Shown here: positions 34,478 to 42,350 of the stretch, piece after piece | Layout: each line of letters starts with the position of its first letter | How positions within the stretch are numbered: position 1 is the first letter of the stretch | Origin: Jiangella alkaliphila | GTDB lineage: Bacteria; Actinomycetota; Actinomycetes; Jiangellales; Jiangellaceae | DNA length: 64,000 bases | Direction: 5' to 3' | NCBI RefSeq assembly: GCF_900105925.1 | Contig: NZ_LT629791.1 | Coordinates: 5,674,001-5,738,000, forward strand | Notes under the pieces: generated by a model | What the model was told of the DNA's origin: nothing | The model's input: the letters and a program-made list of their open reading frames with translations, nothing else | The model's database searches: none | Translations under genes and position numbers: made by a program

Positions 34478-35148
34478 ATGACGCTGGTCCTGGGGCCCGA
34501 CGACATCCTCGCGCCGGCGCCGGCGCGGCTGTCCGACATCTTGATCGGCTACGCGCGGATCTCCACCGGCGCACAGAGCCTCGACCGGCAGATCGACGCC
34601 CTCACCTCCGCCGGGTGCCGGCGGATCTTCGCCGACGAGAAGAGCGGCAAGAACGCACTCCGGCCGGAGCTCAAGGCGTGCCACGCCTTCATCGATCCCG
34701 GCGACACTCTGGTGGTGCCGAGCCTGGACCGCTACGGCCGCTCGCTCGTCGACCTCATCACCATGGTGGGCGAGCTGCGCGGCCGCGACGTCGGCTTCCG
34801 CAGCCTGTACGAGAACCTGGACACCACCACGCCGGGTGGGAGGCTGGTGTTCCACGTCTTCGCCGCGTTGAGCGAGTTCATCCGCGAACTCATCGTCGAC
34901 GGCACCCGCGAGGGCCTGGCCGCCGCGCGCGCCCGCGGCCGCGTCGGCGGACGACCCAAGGTCGTCGACGCGGACCTGCTGCGCGCGGCTCGCGACCTGC
35001 TCCCCAACCCCCGACCACAGCATCACCTCGATCGCCAAACTGCTCGGCGTCAGCGTCGGGACCCTGTACAACCACATCCCCGACCTGCAGGAGCTGCGCG
35101 CCACCGCCCACGAACGCGCCCGCGCGATCGGCCCGGCGAAGGGCTGAG
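34478..35148 (+). pseudogene. Serine recombinase (resolvase/invertase), frameshifted
   Basis: ATG 34478 with GAAAGGATC upstream. The catalytic domain is complete: IGYARISTGAQSLDRQID with the active Ser, LVVPSLDRYGRSLVDLI, the long E-helix AALSEFIRELIVDGTREGLAAARARGRVGGRPKV. At about 35012 a C-run has one extra base. The following frame gives the helix-turn-helix SITSIAKLLGVSVGTLYNHIPDL and ends ARAIGPAKG. Small resolvases resolve plasmid multimers or move elements. The indel would remove the DNA-binding domain. Confidence 0.8.
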
Positions 35149-35385
35149 CTGGCTCGCCTACGTCGACGAGTCGATCCGGCCCGACGAGGGCGTACGTGAT
35201 GGCGGCGTGCACGCTGCAGGACATCGACGCTGCATCGGCGCGCGCCGCGATGCGCGAGCTGGAGCCTCGACGCGCTGCGCATCGTGACCATCTCGGGCGT
35301 GAAGGTCGACCGACGATGGCAGGAACGGCCGCCGGCTCCCCTCGGTGCGGCACCGCACGAAGCACCCGGCCGGCGCCTCTAGGGT
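35149..35385 (+). pseudogene. DUF3800-like remnant
   Basis: Directly after the resolvase one frame reads LAYVDESIRPDEG and a second continues VMAACTLQDIDAASARAAMRELEPR. This matches the Y-V-D-E-S start and following strand-helix of small DUF3800-type proteins, a family with an RNase H-like fold. A frameshift at about 35195 and loss of the C-terminal part make it a remnant. Confidence 0.4.
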
Positions 35386-35392
35386 GGTCGGC

Positions 35393-36084
35393 GTGGCAGC
35401 GACCCTCGACCGGCTGATCTATGTGGATGACTCCGGGCACCCGCAGTCGGGGATGGTCGTCTACGGCTGGATCGAGTGCGCGCCCGATCGCTGGGCCGGC
35501 GTGCTCAAGTCCTGGCTGGACACCCGCAAGAAGCTCTGGCGTGAGTACTCCATCCCCGTCACCCAAGAACTGCACGCGACGGAGTACGTGAACGGGCGCG
35601 GCCGGATCTCGACGTCGATCCCCGACCGCTTCGTACGCGCCGGCGTGCCCTACTGGAAGGACTTCGGCCGGGCGGTCGCGGTGGAATGCCTGGACACGCT
35701 GCGCAGCACGGAGGGCCTGACCGTCGGCGCCGTGTGGCGCAAGGGCGACCCGCGCGACCTGGCCCGCACCAGGCCGCGCTGGTCGAACGCCTCGAGCGCG
35801 AGTTGGCGGCCGCCGGGTCGCTGGCGATGGTGTTCATGGACGGCGACGGCAGCGACAGCTCTTACCGATCCACGCATCGAAGCCTCAGACTCGCCGAGCG
35901 GCGAGTGATCGAAGACGCCATCCACCTGGACTCCAGGGGCTCCCAACTCGTCCAGATGGCTGATCTCGTGGCCTGGAGCGCGAACGTTCGCGTCGACCCC
36001 TACCACGGAAACGAGTTCGCCTGGGAGTGGTACTCGACCTACCTGGCCGAACGGGACCGGGCACGCGAACCGCAGAAGATCTAG
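35393..36084 (+). pseudogene. DUF3800 family protein, frameshifted
   Basis: GTG 35393 with AGGGTGG upstream. The first frame covers LIYVDDSGHPQSGMVVYGWIEC (the D-D-S-G motif), ELHATEYVNGRG and LTVGAVWRKGDPRDLAR. At about 35770 the frame shifts and continues ALVERLERELAAAGSLAMVFMDGDGSD, LDSRGSQLVQMADLVAWSANVRV to a stop at 36084. Together this is a full-length DUF3800 domain with the conserved acidic residues of a nuclease-like fold. Common on plasmids and phages. Broken or miscalled by one base. Confidence 0.65.
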
Positions 36085-36201
36085 CCCAACAAACAGCTAG
36101 ACCCCCTTATCCACGTGTGTGGGGGGATCTGCGAGAACAAGACTACCACTTCGCCGGCGCGAGCGGCGACAATGGCCGCCGCCCCGCCGGGCGGGGTCAG
36201 A

Positions 36202-36711
36202 TCAGGCCGCGTCGACGTCCTGGCCGAAGAGGCCCGGCACTCTCTCGCGCAGCACGCGGACCAGCTGCTCGGCCTCGTCGTCGGGGAGGTCGTGGGGCAG
36301 GGCGAGTGGAATGCCGGTGAGCAGGTCGGCGAGGCGCAGCCGCGGGCGCCCGTCTCGTGCGTGCTTCACTCGCATGTAGGAGACGATGTCGGCGACGTAG
36401 AGCGTCATCGTGTCGTGCTGGCCGGTGCGCCAGAGCCACGCGAGCACCTTTCCGGCCGGGTCTCCCGGGTGCAGGAGTGCGGCGCGGTCTTCGTCGTCGA
36501 GCCCCTGCTCTTCGATCAGGAACAGCGCCGTCTGTTCGGCGTGAGCGCCCAGCAGGAGCGGCAGCACGTCCAGCGTCGTGGGATCGACGAGCGCGACCGC
36601 GGGCCTGCGGTGCGCTCCGATCATCGGCATGCGCCCGTGGGCGACGGAGGCGATCAGGGCCGGGAGGTTCTTGCGGGCGTCGGACACGGTGTAGATCTCG
36701 GGAACGGCCAT
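36202..36711 (-). CDS. Phd/YefM-like antitoxin-fold protein
   Basis: 169 residues. The N-terminus PEIYTVSDARKNLPALIASVAHGRMPMIGAHRRPAVALVDPTTLDVL is a Phd/YefM DNA-binding fold. The C-terminal 100 residues are helical and larger than in standard antitoxins (VLAWLWRTGQHDTMTLYVADIVSYMRV). It has a long inverted-repeat operator 10 bp upstream of its ATG, consistent with autorepression. No toxin gene follows, so it may be a solitary regulator of the element. Confidence 0.6.
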   Translation of the reverse strand: MAVPEIYTVSDARKNLPALIASVAHGRMPMIGAHRRPAVALVDPTTLDVLPLLLGAHAEQTALFLIEEQGLDDEDRAALLHPGDPAGKVLAWLWRTGQHDTMTLYVADIVSYMRVKHARDGRPRLRLADLLTGIPLALPHDLPDDEAEQLVRVLRERVPGLFGQDVDAA

Positions 36712-36720
36712 ACCAAAGAC

Positions 36721-36762
36721 TGTACACGAACATGTACAGATTTCCGTACATGTTCATGTACA
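36721..36762. promoter_or_regulatory. Operator-like inverted repeat before the Phd-like gene
   Basis: Two 18-bp arms, TGTACACGAACATGTACA (36721-36738) and the complement of TGTACATGAACATGTACG (36745-36762), match at 16 of 18 positions around a 6-bp spacer. Each arm contains TGTACA at both ends. It is AT-rich compared with its surroundings and lies immediately upstream of the minus-strand start at 36711, as expected for an autoregulatory operator and promoter. Confidence 0.75.
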
Positions 36763-36835
36763 GGAGTGGTCCGTCAGGGCAGCGGTGGTGCAGCGCCAGG
36801 GCAGCGGCGGTGCAGCGGGCCTTGACATGTAGACG

Positions 36836-37543
36836 TCAAGCGCCGGCGTCGGCGAGCGATGGGTGCCAGGCGGGCAGTTCGTGGCGCTCGCGTGGGTGGC
36901 GCCACTGGTCGTGCAGCAGCAGGTCGCGGTGCTCGTCGCTGTCCGGGTCGTCGCCGGCCCGGGGGACCTTGGTGAACGGGCGGGTGGTGAAGTCGAGTTC
37001 GTCGACGAGGATCCGGTCGGGGTTGTCGGGCTGGTCCATCACGAACCGGGCGCTGTACCAGGTGCCCGGCACGGGCGCGTACACGTGCTCGTTGAACCCG
37101 GGCCTCGTTGGTGATCTTGATCGACTCGGCGTCGGCCTCGTACGCGGCGGCGTAGTCGGTGTCGGGGTTCTCGCCGGCGATGTCGCGCAGCCGGACCCGC
37201 ACGGTGGGGTAGGCGGCCTCGACGTCGAGGACCAGGTGCCGCCAGCCATCCGGTGCGGCGTCGTCGGCGCACTGGCTCAGCATGTCGAGCCAGTAGATGC
37301 TCACGCCCCACGGCCGGGTGTGGGCGGGGTGCCAGGCGGGCAGCTGGTCGAGGGCGCCGACGTAGAGGCGTTCGTGTTCGGCGCGCAGCATCTCCGGGTG
37401 CGCGTCGCCGGCCGGGTTGTCCGCGGACCAGAGGCCGCCGAAGGGCGGGTTCTCGTCGTCGAAGGTGGCCGCGGTGGTGCCGCCGGGGGTGAGGGTGAGG
37501 GTGAGGGTGGCGTTGTACCAAGGGCGGACAGGGCTGGGGGGTC
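36836..37543 (-). pseudogene. Hypothetical protein, 5' end missing and frameshifted
   Basis: The minus strand reads VRPWYNATLTLTLTPGGTTAATFDDENPPFGGLWSADN...LRAEHERLYVGALDQLPAWHPAHTRPWG...LRDIAGENPDTDYAAAYEADAESIKITNE. After one extra base near 37100 it continues PGFNEHVYAPVPGTWYSARFVMDQPDNPDRILVDELDFTTRPF to a stop at 36836. A stop just upstream of PWYNATL leaves no good start. The family is not recognised, but the coherent sequence over two frames shows a once-intact protein of about 230 residues. Confidence 0.5.
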
Positions 37544-37808
37544 AAGGAACCGGCCGAACCACGAACCCGATACAACGGGATCACCCGCGGAAACGGACGC
37601 CCCATCGCACAGTGGTCCCGCCTCGCCGCCGGCCGCTCCGACGACCTCACCGGCAGCGCCTGACCGCAGGGGATCGACGCGGTCCTCGACTCGACTGACG
37701 ATTAGGCACCCCACTCCGTGACCGCCAGGCACACGCCAGCTGTCCATGAATCGACACCGCCAACCAGCACCGGACCGTGCCAAGATCGCCGGCTAGCCAA
37801 CCCGATCA

Positions 37809-38066
37809 TCAGTGGCCGCCCGGGACCGACCCGCGCGCCTGAGCTAATCGGCCGTTCTCTCGCTCGCGCTCGGCCCGGGCAGGCTCCAACGCTTCCCGAG
37901 CCGAGCCGGTGGAGTGCTCGGTCCGCTCGGCCGCGCGCGTGATGACGTCGCCGGCGTCGGCAAGGCGGCTCGGCCACTCGATCGCGCGGCCTTCATCGTT
38001 GTCCGTCACCCGGCGGTGCTTGGCGTCGGCGGGGTCGTTCTCGTGACCGGCCGGCTTGTCGCACAC
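37809..38066 (-). CDS. Small charged hypothetical protein
   Basis: About 85 residues from GTG 38066 (CDKPAGHENDPADAKHRRVTDND). It then has a helical stretch, ADAGDVITRAAERTEHSTGSAREALEPARAERERENGRL. It overlaps the preceding small gene and may be its frameshifted continuation. No family recognised. Confidence 0.35.
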   Translation of the reverse strand: MCDKPAGHENDPADAKHRRVTDNDEGRAIEWPSRLADAGDVITRAAERTEHSTGSAREALEPARAERERENGRLAQARGSVPGGH

Positions 38067-38224
38067 GACCGGCGAGCGACGCCGTCGCGGGTCTGTTCAG
38101 CGGGGATCTCGATCACTGCGGCGCACGCCGGCTGGTCGGTGGGGACGAACCACGGAGCCGGGAACAGGTCAGGCACGGGCACCATCACCAGCGCCCGCGG
38201 CGGCTCGCTCTCGTGCTCGGTCAT
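38006..38224 (-). CDS. Small hypothetical protein coupled to the Tpg-like gene
   Basis: About 72 residues from ATG 38224, which overlaps by ATGA the corrected stop of the Tpg-like gene. It starts MTEHESEPPRALVMVPVPDLFPAPWFVPTDQPACAAVIEIPAEQT. The beginning looks protein-like; the end is low-complexity, suggesting a frameshift near 38090 into the next frame. The translational overlap is the main evidence that it is real. Confidence 0.4.
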   Translation of the reverse strand: MTEHESEPPRALVMVPVPDLFPAPWFVPTDQPACAAVIEIPAEQTRDGVARRSCATSRPVTRTTPPTPSTAG

Positions 38225-38828
38225 CACTCCACCCACAGTTCATCGATGCTGGTGAACCGCCAGTCGTCGAGGTAGTCCTCACCCCACACCGTTTCAAGGT
38301 GTACTCGGCCACGCCACGGTCGCCGCCGGCCTCGTAGGCGTCCAACATCGCGTCGTGCTGCTCCGGGTCCAGCTCGGCACCCGTGGTCCGGTTCCGCACG
38401 TAGCCCTTCCCGCTGTTTCGCGGCCCCTGGTCGCCCTTCACTCGGACCGTGACGGGCCGCTGACGGTTCCGGCGGGTGCGGGCGTCCTGCAACGCTCGCC
38501 GGCGGCCCTGACGGGTCGTGGCGGCCTGCCGAGATGCCTTCTGGGTGCGGGTCAGGTTCTCCGAGCGGATGCCGGCGCGGCCAGTCTCACGTTCGGACCG
38601 CAACCACCGTTGCACGGTGCGCTGGCTGACCCCGAGCGCCACGGCAGCAGCGCGCGTGTCGACCTCCCCCCGTCCGGCGCGACGTGCCCGCGACCGCAGC
38701 CAACATGCCCCGCACACTCTCACCACCCCGGACACGTCACCCCGGCGTCCGGTGAGCGCCGCGAACACCGCGCCACGGTCGACCTTCCGGGCCGGCATCT
38801 CGTCCTCGTCAAAGACGTCCTCAGCCAC
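38224..38828 (-). pseudogene. Tpg-like telomere terminal-protein homologue, frameshifted near the end
   Basis: About 200 residues. A helix-turn-helix centre (RAAAVALGVSQRTVQRWLRSE) is followed by a very basic helix (RQAATTRQGRRRALQDARTRRNRQRP) and a strand VTVRVKGDQG, then LDAYEAGGDRGVAEYTL. A one-base gap at about 38300 is needed to continue VWGEDYLDDWRFTSIDELWVE and stop at 38224, where the next gene starts. Layout, basicity and the acidic tail resemble Tpg, the protein bound to telomere ends of linear Streptomyces replicons. The adjacent Tap-like gene strengthens the call. Confidence 0.5.
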
Positions 38829-39520
38829 GGCTCGCCTCCCAATCCGCGGGGTCGATCAGGTGTCCCTTGCCCTCGTAGCCGGCGCCGGTGAAGTAGCGGA
38901 CGTGATCGCTCATCAGCGCCGCGCCTTCCGGCTTGAACTGCCCGAACCCACGGCCCCACTTGCCCCGGTCGCCCGGCCAGGCCGCGGCGAAGTCGGCCGT
39001 CTCGAACGCATAGACGATCGTGTCGTCGATCACGGCGAGCGGCCAGCGGTCCGTCGCGGTGCCGATCTTGACGATCATCCGCAACAGGTTGGCGTCAGCG
39101 TTCGCCATGACATGGTGCCGGCGCTCCGGAGCGAAGCCGGGCCGGCCAGCCAGCAGCGGCGAACCCATCCAACCGAACGTCTTGTTGGCGATCTCTTTGA
39201 GCTGGTTCTGCACAGCCTGGTCGTCGGGTCGGGCGTGTTCAGCTCGGCGCGGGCCTTCCGCTGCCGGTCGTAGTACGGGTCCAAGATCCGTACTGTGCTG
39301 CGGCCACGTGTACGCCTCGACGATCGCCGGCTCGTACCCGAGCTGCATCGCATAGGCCAGGGTCGGCGTGGTCACCCACACCGGCCCGTTGGTCCGCCGG
39401 CCGGCCGGGTTCAGCGGATGCGGGTGCCGGACGTCGCCGGCGTCGGGCATCTCGGCCATCAGCCAGCACCCAGGCGTCTTCGGATCGAATGCGCACCCGT
39501 CCGTGTGATGCACCGGGTCG
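38821..39520 (-). pseudogene. Tap-like telomere-associated protein, C-terminal fragment
   Basis: About 230 residues: FDPKTPGCWLMAE, TNGPVWVTTPTLAYAMQLGYEPAIVEAYTWPQ, LKEIANKTFGWMGSPL, ERRHHVMANADANLLRMIVKIG, RWPLAVIDDTIVYAF, KWGRGFGQFKPEGAALM. This order matches the C-terminal polymerase-like part of Streptomyces Tap, a protein of over 700 residues that recruits Tpg to telomere DNA. Between about 39180 and 39300 two compensating indels put ILDPYYDRQRKARAEL in another frame. The 5' end is cut by the element junction. It overlaps the Tpg-like gene by 8 bp, as in tap-tpg operons. Confidence 0.65.
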
Positions 39521-39745
39521 CCAGACCGTGCCCAGCCCGGCACCGCCGCGCGCCAGCGAGACCGTCATGCAGTGCAGCGTGCTGACGGAGTACAGGAGAG
39601 GCGCGAACCGGTTGCCGACGTTGTCCTCCAGGTTGCAGGCCGCCTTGGTGTCCATCATCACGAACACGCCGCCGGGGCGCAGGATCTCATGCACCCGCCG
39701 CAACACGACTGCGCCCGTCCGGCCGGGCCTGGTCGCGCACCCCAC
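39521..39745 (-). pseudogene. 5'-proximal part of the split methyltransferase gene
   Basis: The minus strand reads VLRRVHEILRPGGVFVMMDTKAACNLEDNVGNRFAPLLYSVSTLHCMTVSLARGGAGLGTVW and then changes to Tap-like sequence. This is the post-motif-III region of a SAM methyltransferase family with the S-T-L-H-C-M-T-V-S-L segment. The continuation is at 31561-31381. Upstream, VRDQARPD appears in another frame but the SAM-binding motif I is not found, so the gene was also damaged at its 5' end. Confidence 0.65.
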
Positions 39746-39853
39746 GCTGCGACGGGACGAGTTGGGGCAGAGAACGCCGGTGGAGATCCCAGGGGTTGCG
39801 GCGGCGACAGGTCTCGGCAGGTGCGTAGTTCTCCGCGGCCGTGCGAGCTGACC

Positions 39854-39888
39854 GGGTGGGGTGAGCCGCCGTGCGGATCACCCCACCC
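39854..39888 (-). terminator. Hairpin terminator after the DUF4394 gene
   Basis: Perfect 11-bp arms, GGGTGGGGTGA (39854-39864) and TCACCCCACCC (39878-39888), lie 9 bp beyond the stop of the minus-strand DUF4394 gene at 39897. Confidence 0.75.
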
Positions 39889-39896
39889 AGGCCCGG

Positions 39897-40769
39897 TCAG
39901 CCAGTGAAGGCGACGCCGACGGGCGAGGTGAGCAGCGGCGCCAGCACCTTCGCGCGACCGGTGCGCAGGTCGACGTCGACCAGCAGCGACAGACCGAGGA
40001 GCAGGCCGGTCCGCACGGCGGCCACGGCGCGGTAGTCGTTCGGCTTGTACTCGCCGATCGGGGCCGCGCCGTCGATGTCGAACCCGTTGGCCGCCACCAC
40101 GTTCAGGCCGAGGCGGCCGACCGGGAACAGCTGTCCGGTGTTCGGCGACACCACCGGCGTCGCGCCGGGGACGCTGCCCTGCAACACGAGCGTGTCCGTG
40201 CGGGAGTCCACGCCGTACAGCGCCGTGGAGGTGGCCCCTGCGACGCTGTTCGTGTAGCCGGACGCGGCGACCTCGGGCTTGCCGCCGCCAGTGGCGTAGG
40301 CGAGCATGCCGTCGACCGCCGCCACCGCGCCCGTGTCAGGGTGGAGCCGCAGGTTCTGGCCCGTGTCCGTGACGAGTCGGATCCGGTCGACCGTCGGGTT
40401 GAAGTCCAGGCCGACGGCCGTCCCGGCAAGCGCGGCCGGCGCGCCGACCTTCGTGGCCTTCCCCGACCTGGCGTCCACCGTGTACAGCTGACCGGACGCG
40501 CCGATGACGTACACCGCGCCGTTGGCCGGCCGTACGTCCATACCGACCAGCCGGTCCTTGTGCGCGAGACCGGTGATCCGCACCCGATGCTCGACGAGCA
40601 GCGGCACGTTTCCGTTGTGCCGGCTCAGCACGCCGTTCGAGCCGAGTACCAACAGGTCACTGCGGTCGTTGTGCGTCGATGCAGACGCCGGCGCCGCGGA
40701 CGCCGTCGGCGCGGCCAGCACACCGGCAGCCAGCACGGCGGCGACCACCATTCCGATTCTTCTCATCAC
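39897..40769 (-). CDS. Secreted DUF4394 protein
   Basis: 290 residues with a signal peptide (MMRRIGMVVAAVLAAGVLAAPTASA). The mature part has DUF4394 repeats with propeller-like strands: LLVLGSNGVLSRHN, KDRLVGMDVRPANGAVYVIGASGQLYTVDARSG, TAVGLDFNPTVDRIRLVTDTGQNLRLHPDTG, ATSTALYGVDSRTDTLVLQGS. Extracellular; function unknown. The R-P-A-N-G-x-V-Y motif is typical of the family. It has its own terminator. Confidence 0.85.
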   Translation of the reverse strand: MMRRIGMVVAAVLAAGVLAAPTASAAPASASTHNDRSDLLVLGSNGVLSRHNGNVPLLVEHRVRITGLAHKDRLVGMDVRPANGAVYVIGASGQLYTVDARSGKATKVGAPAALAGTAVGLDFNPTVDRIRLVTDTGQNLRLHPDTGAVAAVDGMLAYATGGGKPEVAASGYTNSVAGATSTALYGVDSRTDTLVLQGSVPGATPVVSPNTGQLFPVGRLGLNVVAANGFDIDGAAPIGEYKPNDYRAVAAVRTGLLLGLSLLVDVDLRTGRAKVLAPLLTSPVGVAFTG

Positions 40770-40946
40770 GAGTTCCTTCCGCTCTCAAGGGTGCGACGTC
40801 TGGTGTTACGTCCGGGAACGCGCCAGCGTTCATCGCGCGGTTTCGACCTGCGCGCGACGAGGAGTGCATGCGTGCTGCCTACGACGCGAAGAGGTTCACG
40901 AGCACCCCTAGAGTGTGCGGAACGCGCGCGCGGAACGGAGGTGCCG

Positions 40947-41738
40947 ATGGACCCGGACGTTCTCATCGGCAGGATCGGCGAGGTGCTGCACGACGAGCCG
41001 CGCGTGCTGGCGGCCTGGCTGAGCGGCAGCCGAGGGCGGGGCACGGCCGATCGCTACAGCGACGTCGACGTGTGGCTCGTGGTCTCGGCCGACGACCTGC
41101 AGGGTTTCGTCGAGGATTGGCCGAAGCTGTCCGACCGGATATCGCCCACCGTGCTGCGTCAACAGGTACGTGGCGGGCCGGTGTTCAACTCGGTCACCCC
41201 TGAGTGGCTGCGTTTCGACGTGTCGATCGGCACTCCGGAAGAGGTCGCGACCCGCAGCAGCTCCACGCTCGAGCCGCTCTTCGACCGCGCCGGTCTCACC
41301 GAGAAGCTCCAGCCCGCGGGCGAGCCGCTCCAGCCCGACCCCTGCCGAGTGGCGGGCCTCACCACCGAGTTCCTGCGCGTGCTCGGCCTGCTGCCCGTCG
41401 TGCTCGGAAGGGACGAGTACGTGGTGGCCGCATCCGGCACCGGACTGCTGCGACAGCTGCTGATCCAGTTGATGCTCGAAGACGTCGCCGTCGAGGACCG
41501 CGGCGGCGCGCTGCGCCTCGCTGGGCTACTGCCTCCTGAACGCCTGCGGGTACTCACCGAGTTGCCGGCGATCGAAGCGACTCGCGCCTCCGCGCTCGCT
41601 GGTCACGTCGCCTGCGCCGGAGTGTTCCTGCCGCTCGCCCGGGAACTGCACGACCGGTGCGGGCTCGAGTGGCCTGAAGACCTCGAGACCGCCGCGCGCC
41701 GCCATCTGCGCACCGAGCTCGACCTGGAACTCGGGTAA
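40947..41738 (+). CDS. Nucleotidyltransferase-fold protein
   Basis: 263 residues from ATG 40947 behind GGAGG. The Pol-beta-type motif is ALAAWLSGSRGRGTADRYSDVDVWLVV in its local form (G-S-R-G-R-G, then S-D-V-D at about 41-44), with a third acidic position in LRFDVSIG. The C-terminal 150 residues are helical and may bind substrate. Resembles aminoglycoside-adenylyltransferase-like or housekeeping nucleotidyltransferases; the substrate cannot be predicted. Stands alone between a secreted protein and the Asp23 cluster. Confidence 0.75.
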   Translation: MDPDVLIGRIGEVLHDEPRVLAAWLSGSRGRGTADRYSDVDVWLVVSADDLQGFVEDWPKLSDRISPTVLRQQVRGGPVFNSVTPEWLRFDVSIGTPEEVATRSSSTLEPLFDRAGLTEKLQPAGEPLQPDPCRVAGLTTEFLRVLGLLPVVLGRDEYVVAASGTGLLRQLLIQLMLEDVAVEDRGGALRLAGLLPPERLRVLTELPAIEATRASALAGHVACAGVFLPLARELHDRCGLEWPEDLETAARRHLRTELDLELG

Positions 41739-41774
41739 GGAGTGCGCCCACGGGACGACTTGTGGTGCGAGTGT

Positions 41775-42350
41775 TCAGATGACGCGTGCGGCTGGCCGGC
41801 CGCGGCGCCGCCCGGCCACGACGACGGTACGGAACCGGACGTCGGTGTCGTCGCCGAGCTGCCGCCTGGCGACCGCGGCGGCCAACTCGGCCGCGGTGAC
41901 GACGGCGTCCAGATCGGTCGCCGGGTCGACAGCCACCCGCAGGTCGAGCACCGTCTCGCCCTGCTCGCGATGCAGCCGGGTCTGACGGACCGCGGCACCC
42001 GGCACGGCCGCGAACGGCGCGCCGACGGCGTCGGACAGGGCGGCGACATCGGCAACGAGCCGGCCGTCGCGGCCCGAGCCGGACAGCCGGAGGCGGCCGA
42101 CGGTCCTGCGGTGCGCATGCGCGGACATCCAGAGCAGCGCGACGAGCGCCAGGGCGATCCCGGCCGCGCCGACGGTCCACGGCCACCACGCCTCATCGGT
42201 CCAGGCCACGAGGTCCGGGACGGCGATCGCATCGGCAGCGCCGGGCAGGCGGTCCTGCTGCCACGCCACCGCGGCCGCGCCGAGCACGATCACGGCGACA
42301 CCGGCCAGGAACACCACGACCCGTTCGGCTGCGGCACTGGCCCTGCTCAT
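41775..42350 (-). CDS. amaP: Alkaline shock response membrane anchor AmaP-like protein
   Basis: 191 residues with two membrane segments (RVVVFLAGVAVIVLGAAAVAW; WPWTVGAAGIALALVALLWM) and a C-terminal cytoplasmic Asp23-interacting domain: LVADVAALSDAVGAPFAAVPGAAVRQTR, TVLDLRVAVDPATDLDAVV. AmaP tethers Asp23 to the membrane in Gram-positive bacteria. Last gene of the minus-strand Asp23 cluster, with ATGA overlap with the previous gene. Confidence 0.8.
   Translation of the reverse strand: MSRASAAAERVVVFLAGVAVIVLGAAAVAWQQDRLPGAADAIAVPDLVAWTDEAWWPWTVGAAGIALALVALLWMSAHAHRRTVGRLRLSGSGRDGRLVADVAALSDAVGAPFAAVPGAAVRQTRLHREQGETVLDLRVAVDPATDLDAVVTAAELAAAVARRQLGDDTDVRFRTVVVAGRRRGRPAARVI

Larger units (their letters stand above)
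31562..39523. mobile_element. Integrated plasmid-like element of about 8 kb
   Basis: Its boundaries are defined by the two halves of one minus-strand methyltransferase gene, with CCA (plus strand) at both 31559-31561 and 39521-39523 as a possible 3-bp core. The contents differ from the surroundings: a serine recombinase, two DUF3800-type genes, a Phd-like protein with operator, zinc-finger-like small proteins, and Tap/Tpg-like telomere genes. Many of these have frameshifts. No flanking tRNA is seen. The element is probably immobile now. Confidence 0.7.

Noticed and set aside
34280-35575. Minus-strand open frame of 431 codons across the resolvase
   Set aside because: The resolvase catalytic motifs are on the plus strand; the minus frame has no conserved sequence.
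39861-40946. Long upstream extension of the nucleotidyltransferase frame
   Set aside because: Antisense to DUF4394. The RBS GGAGG and ATG at 40947 with normal family length decide the start.
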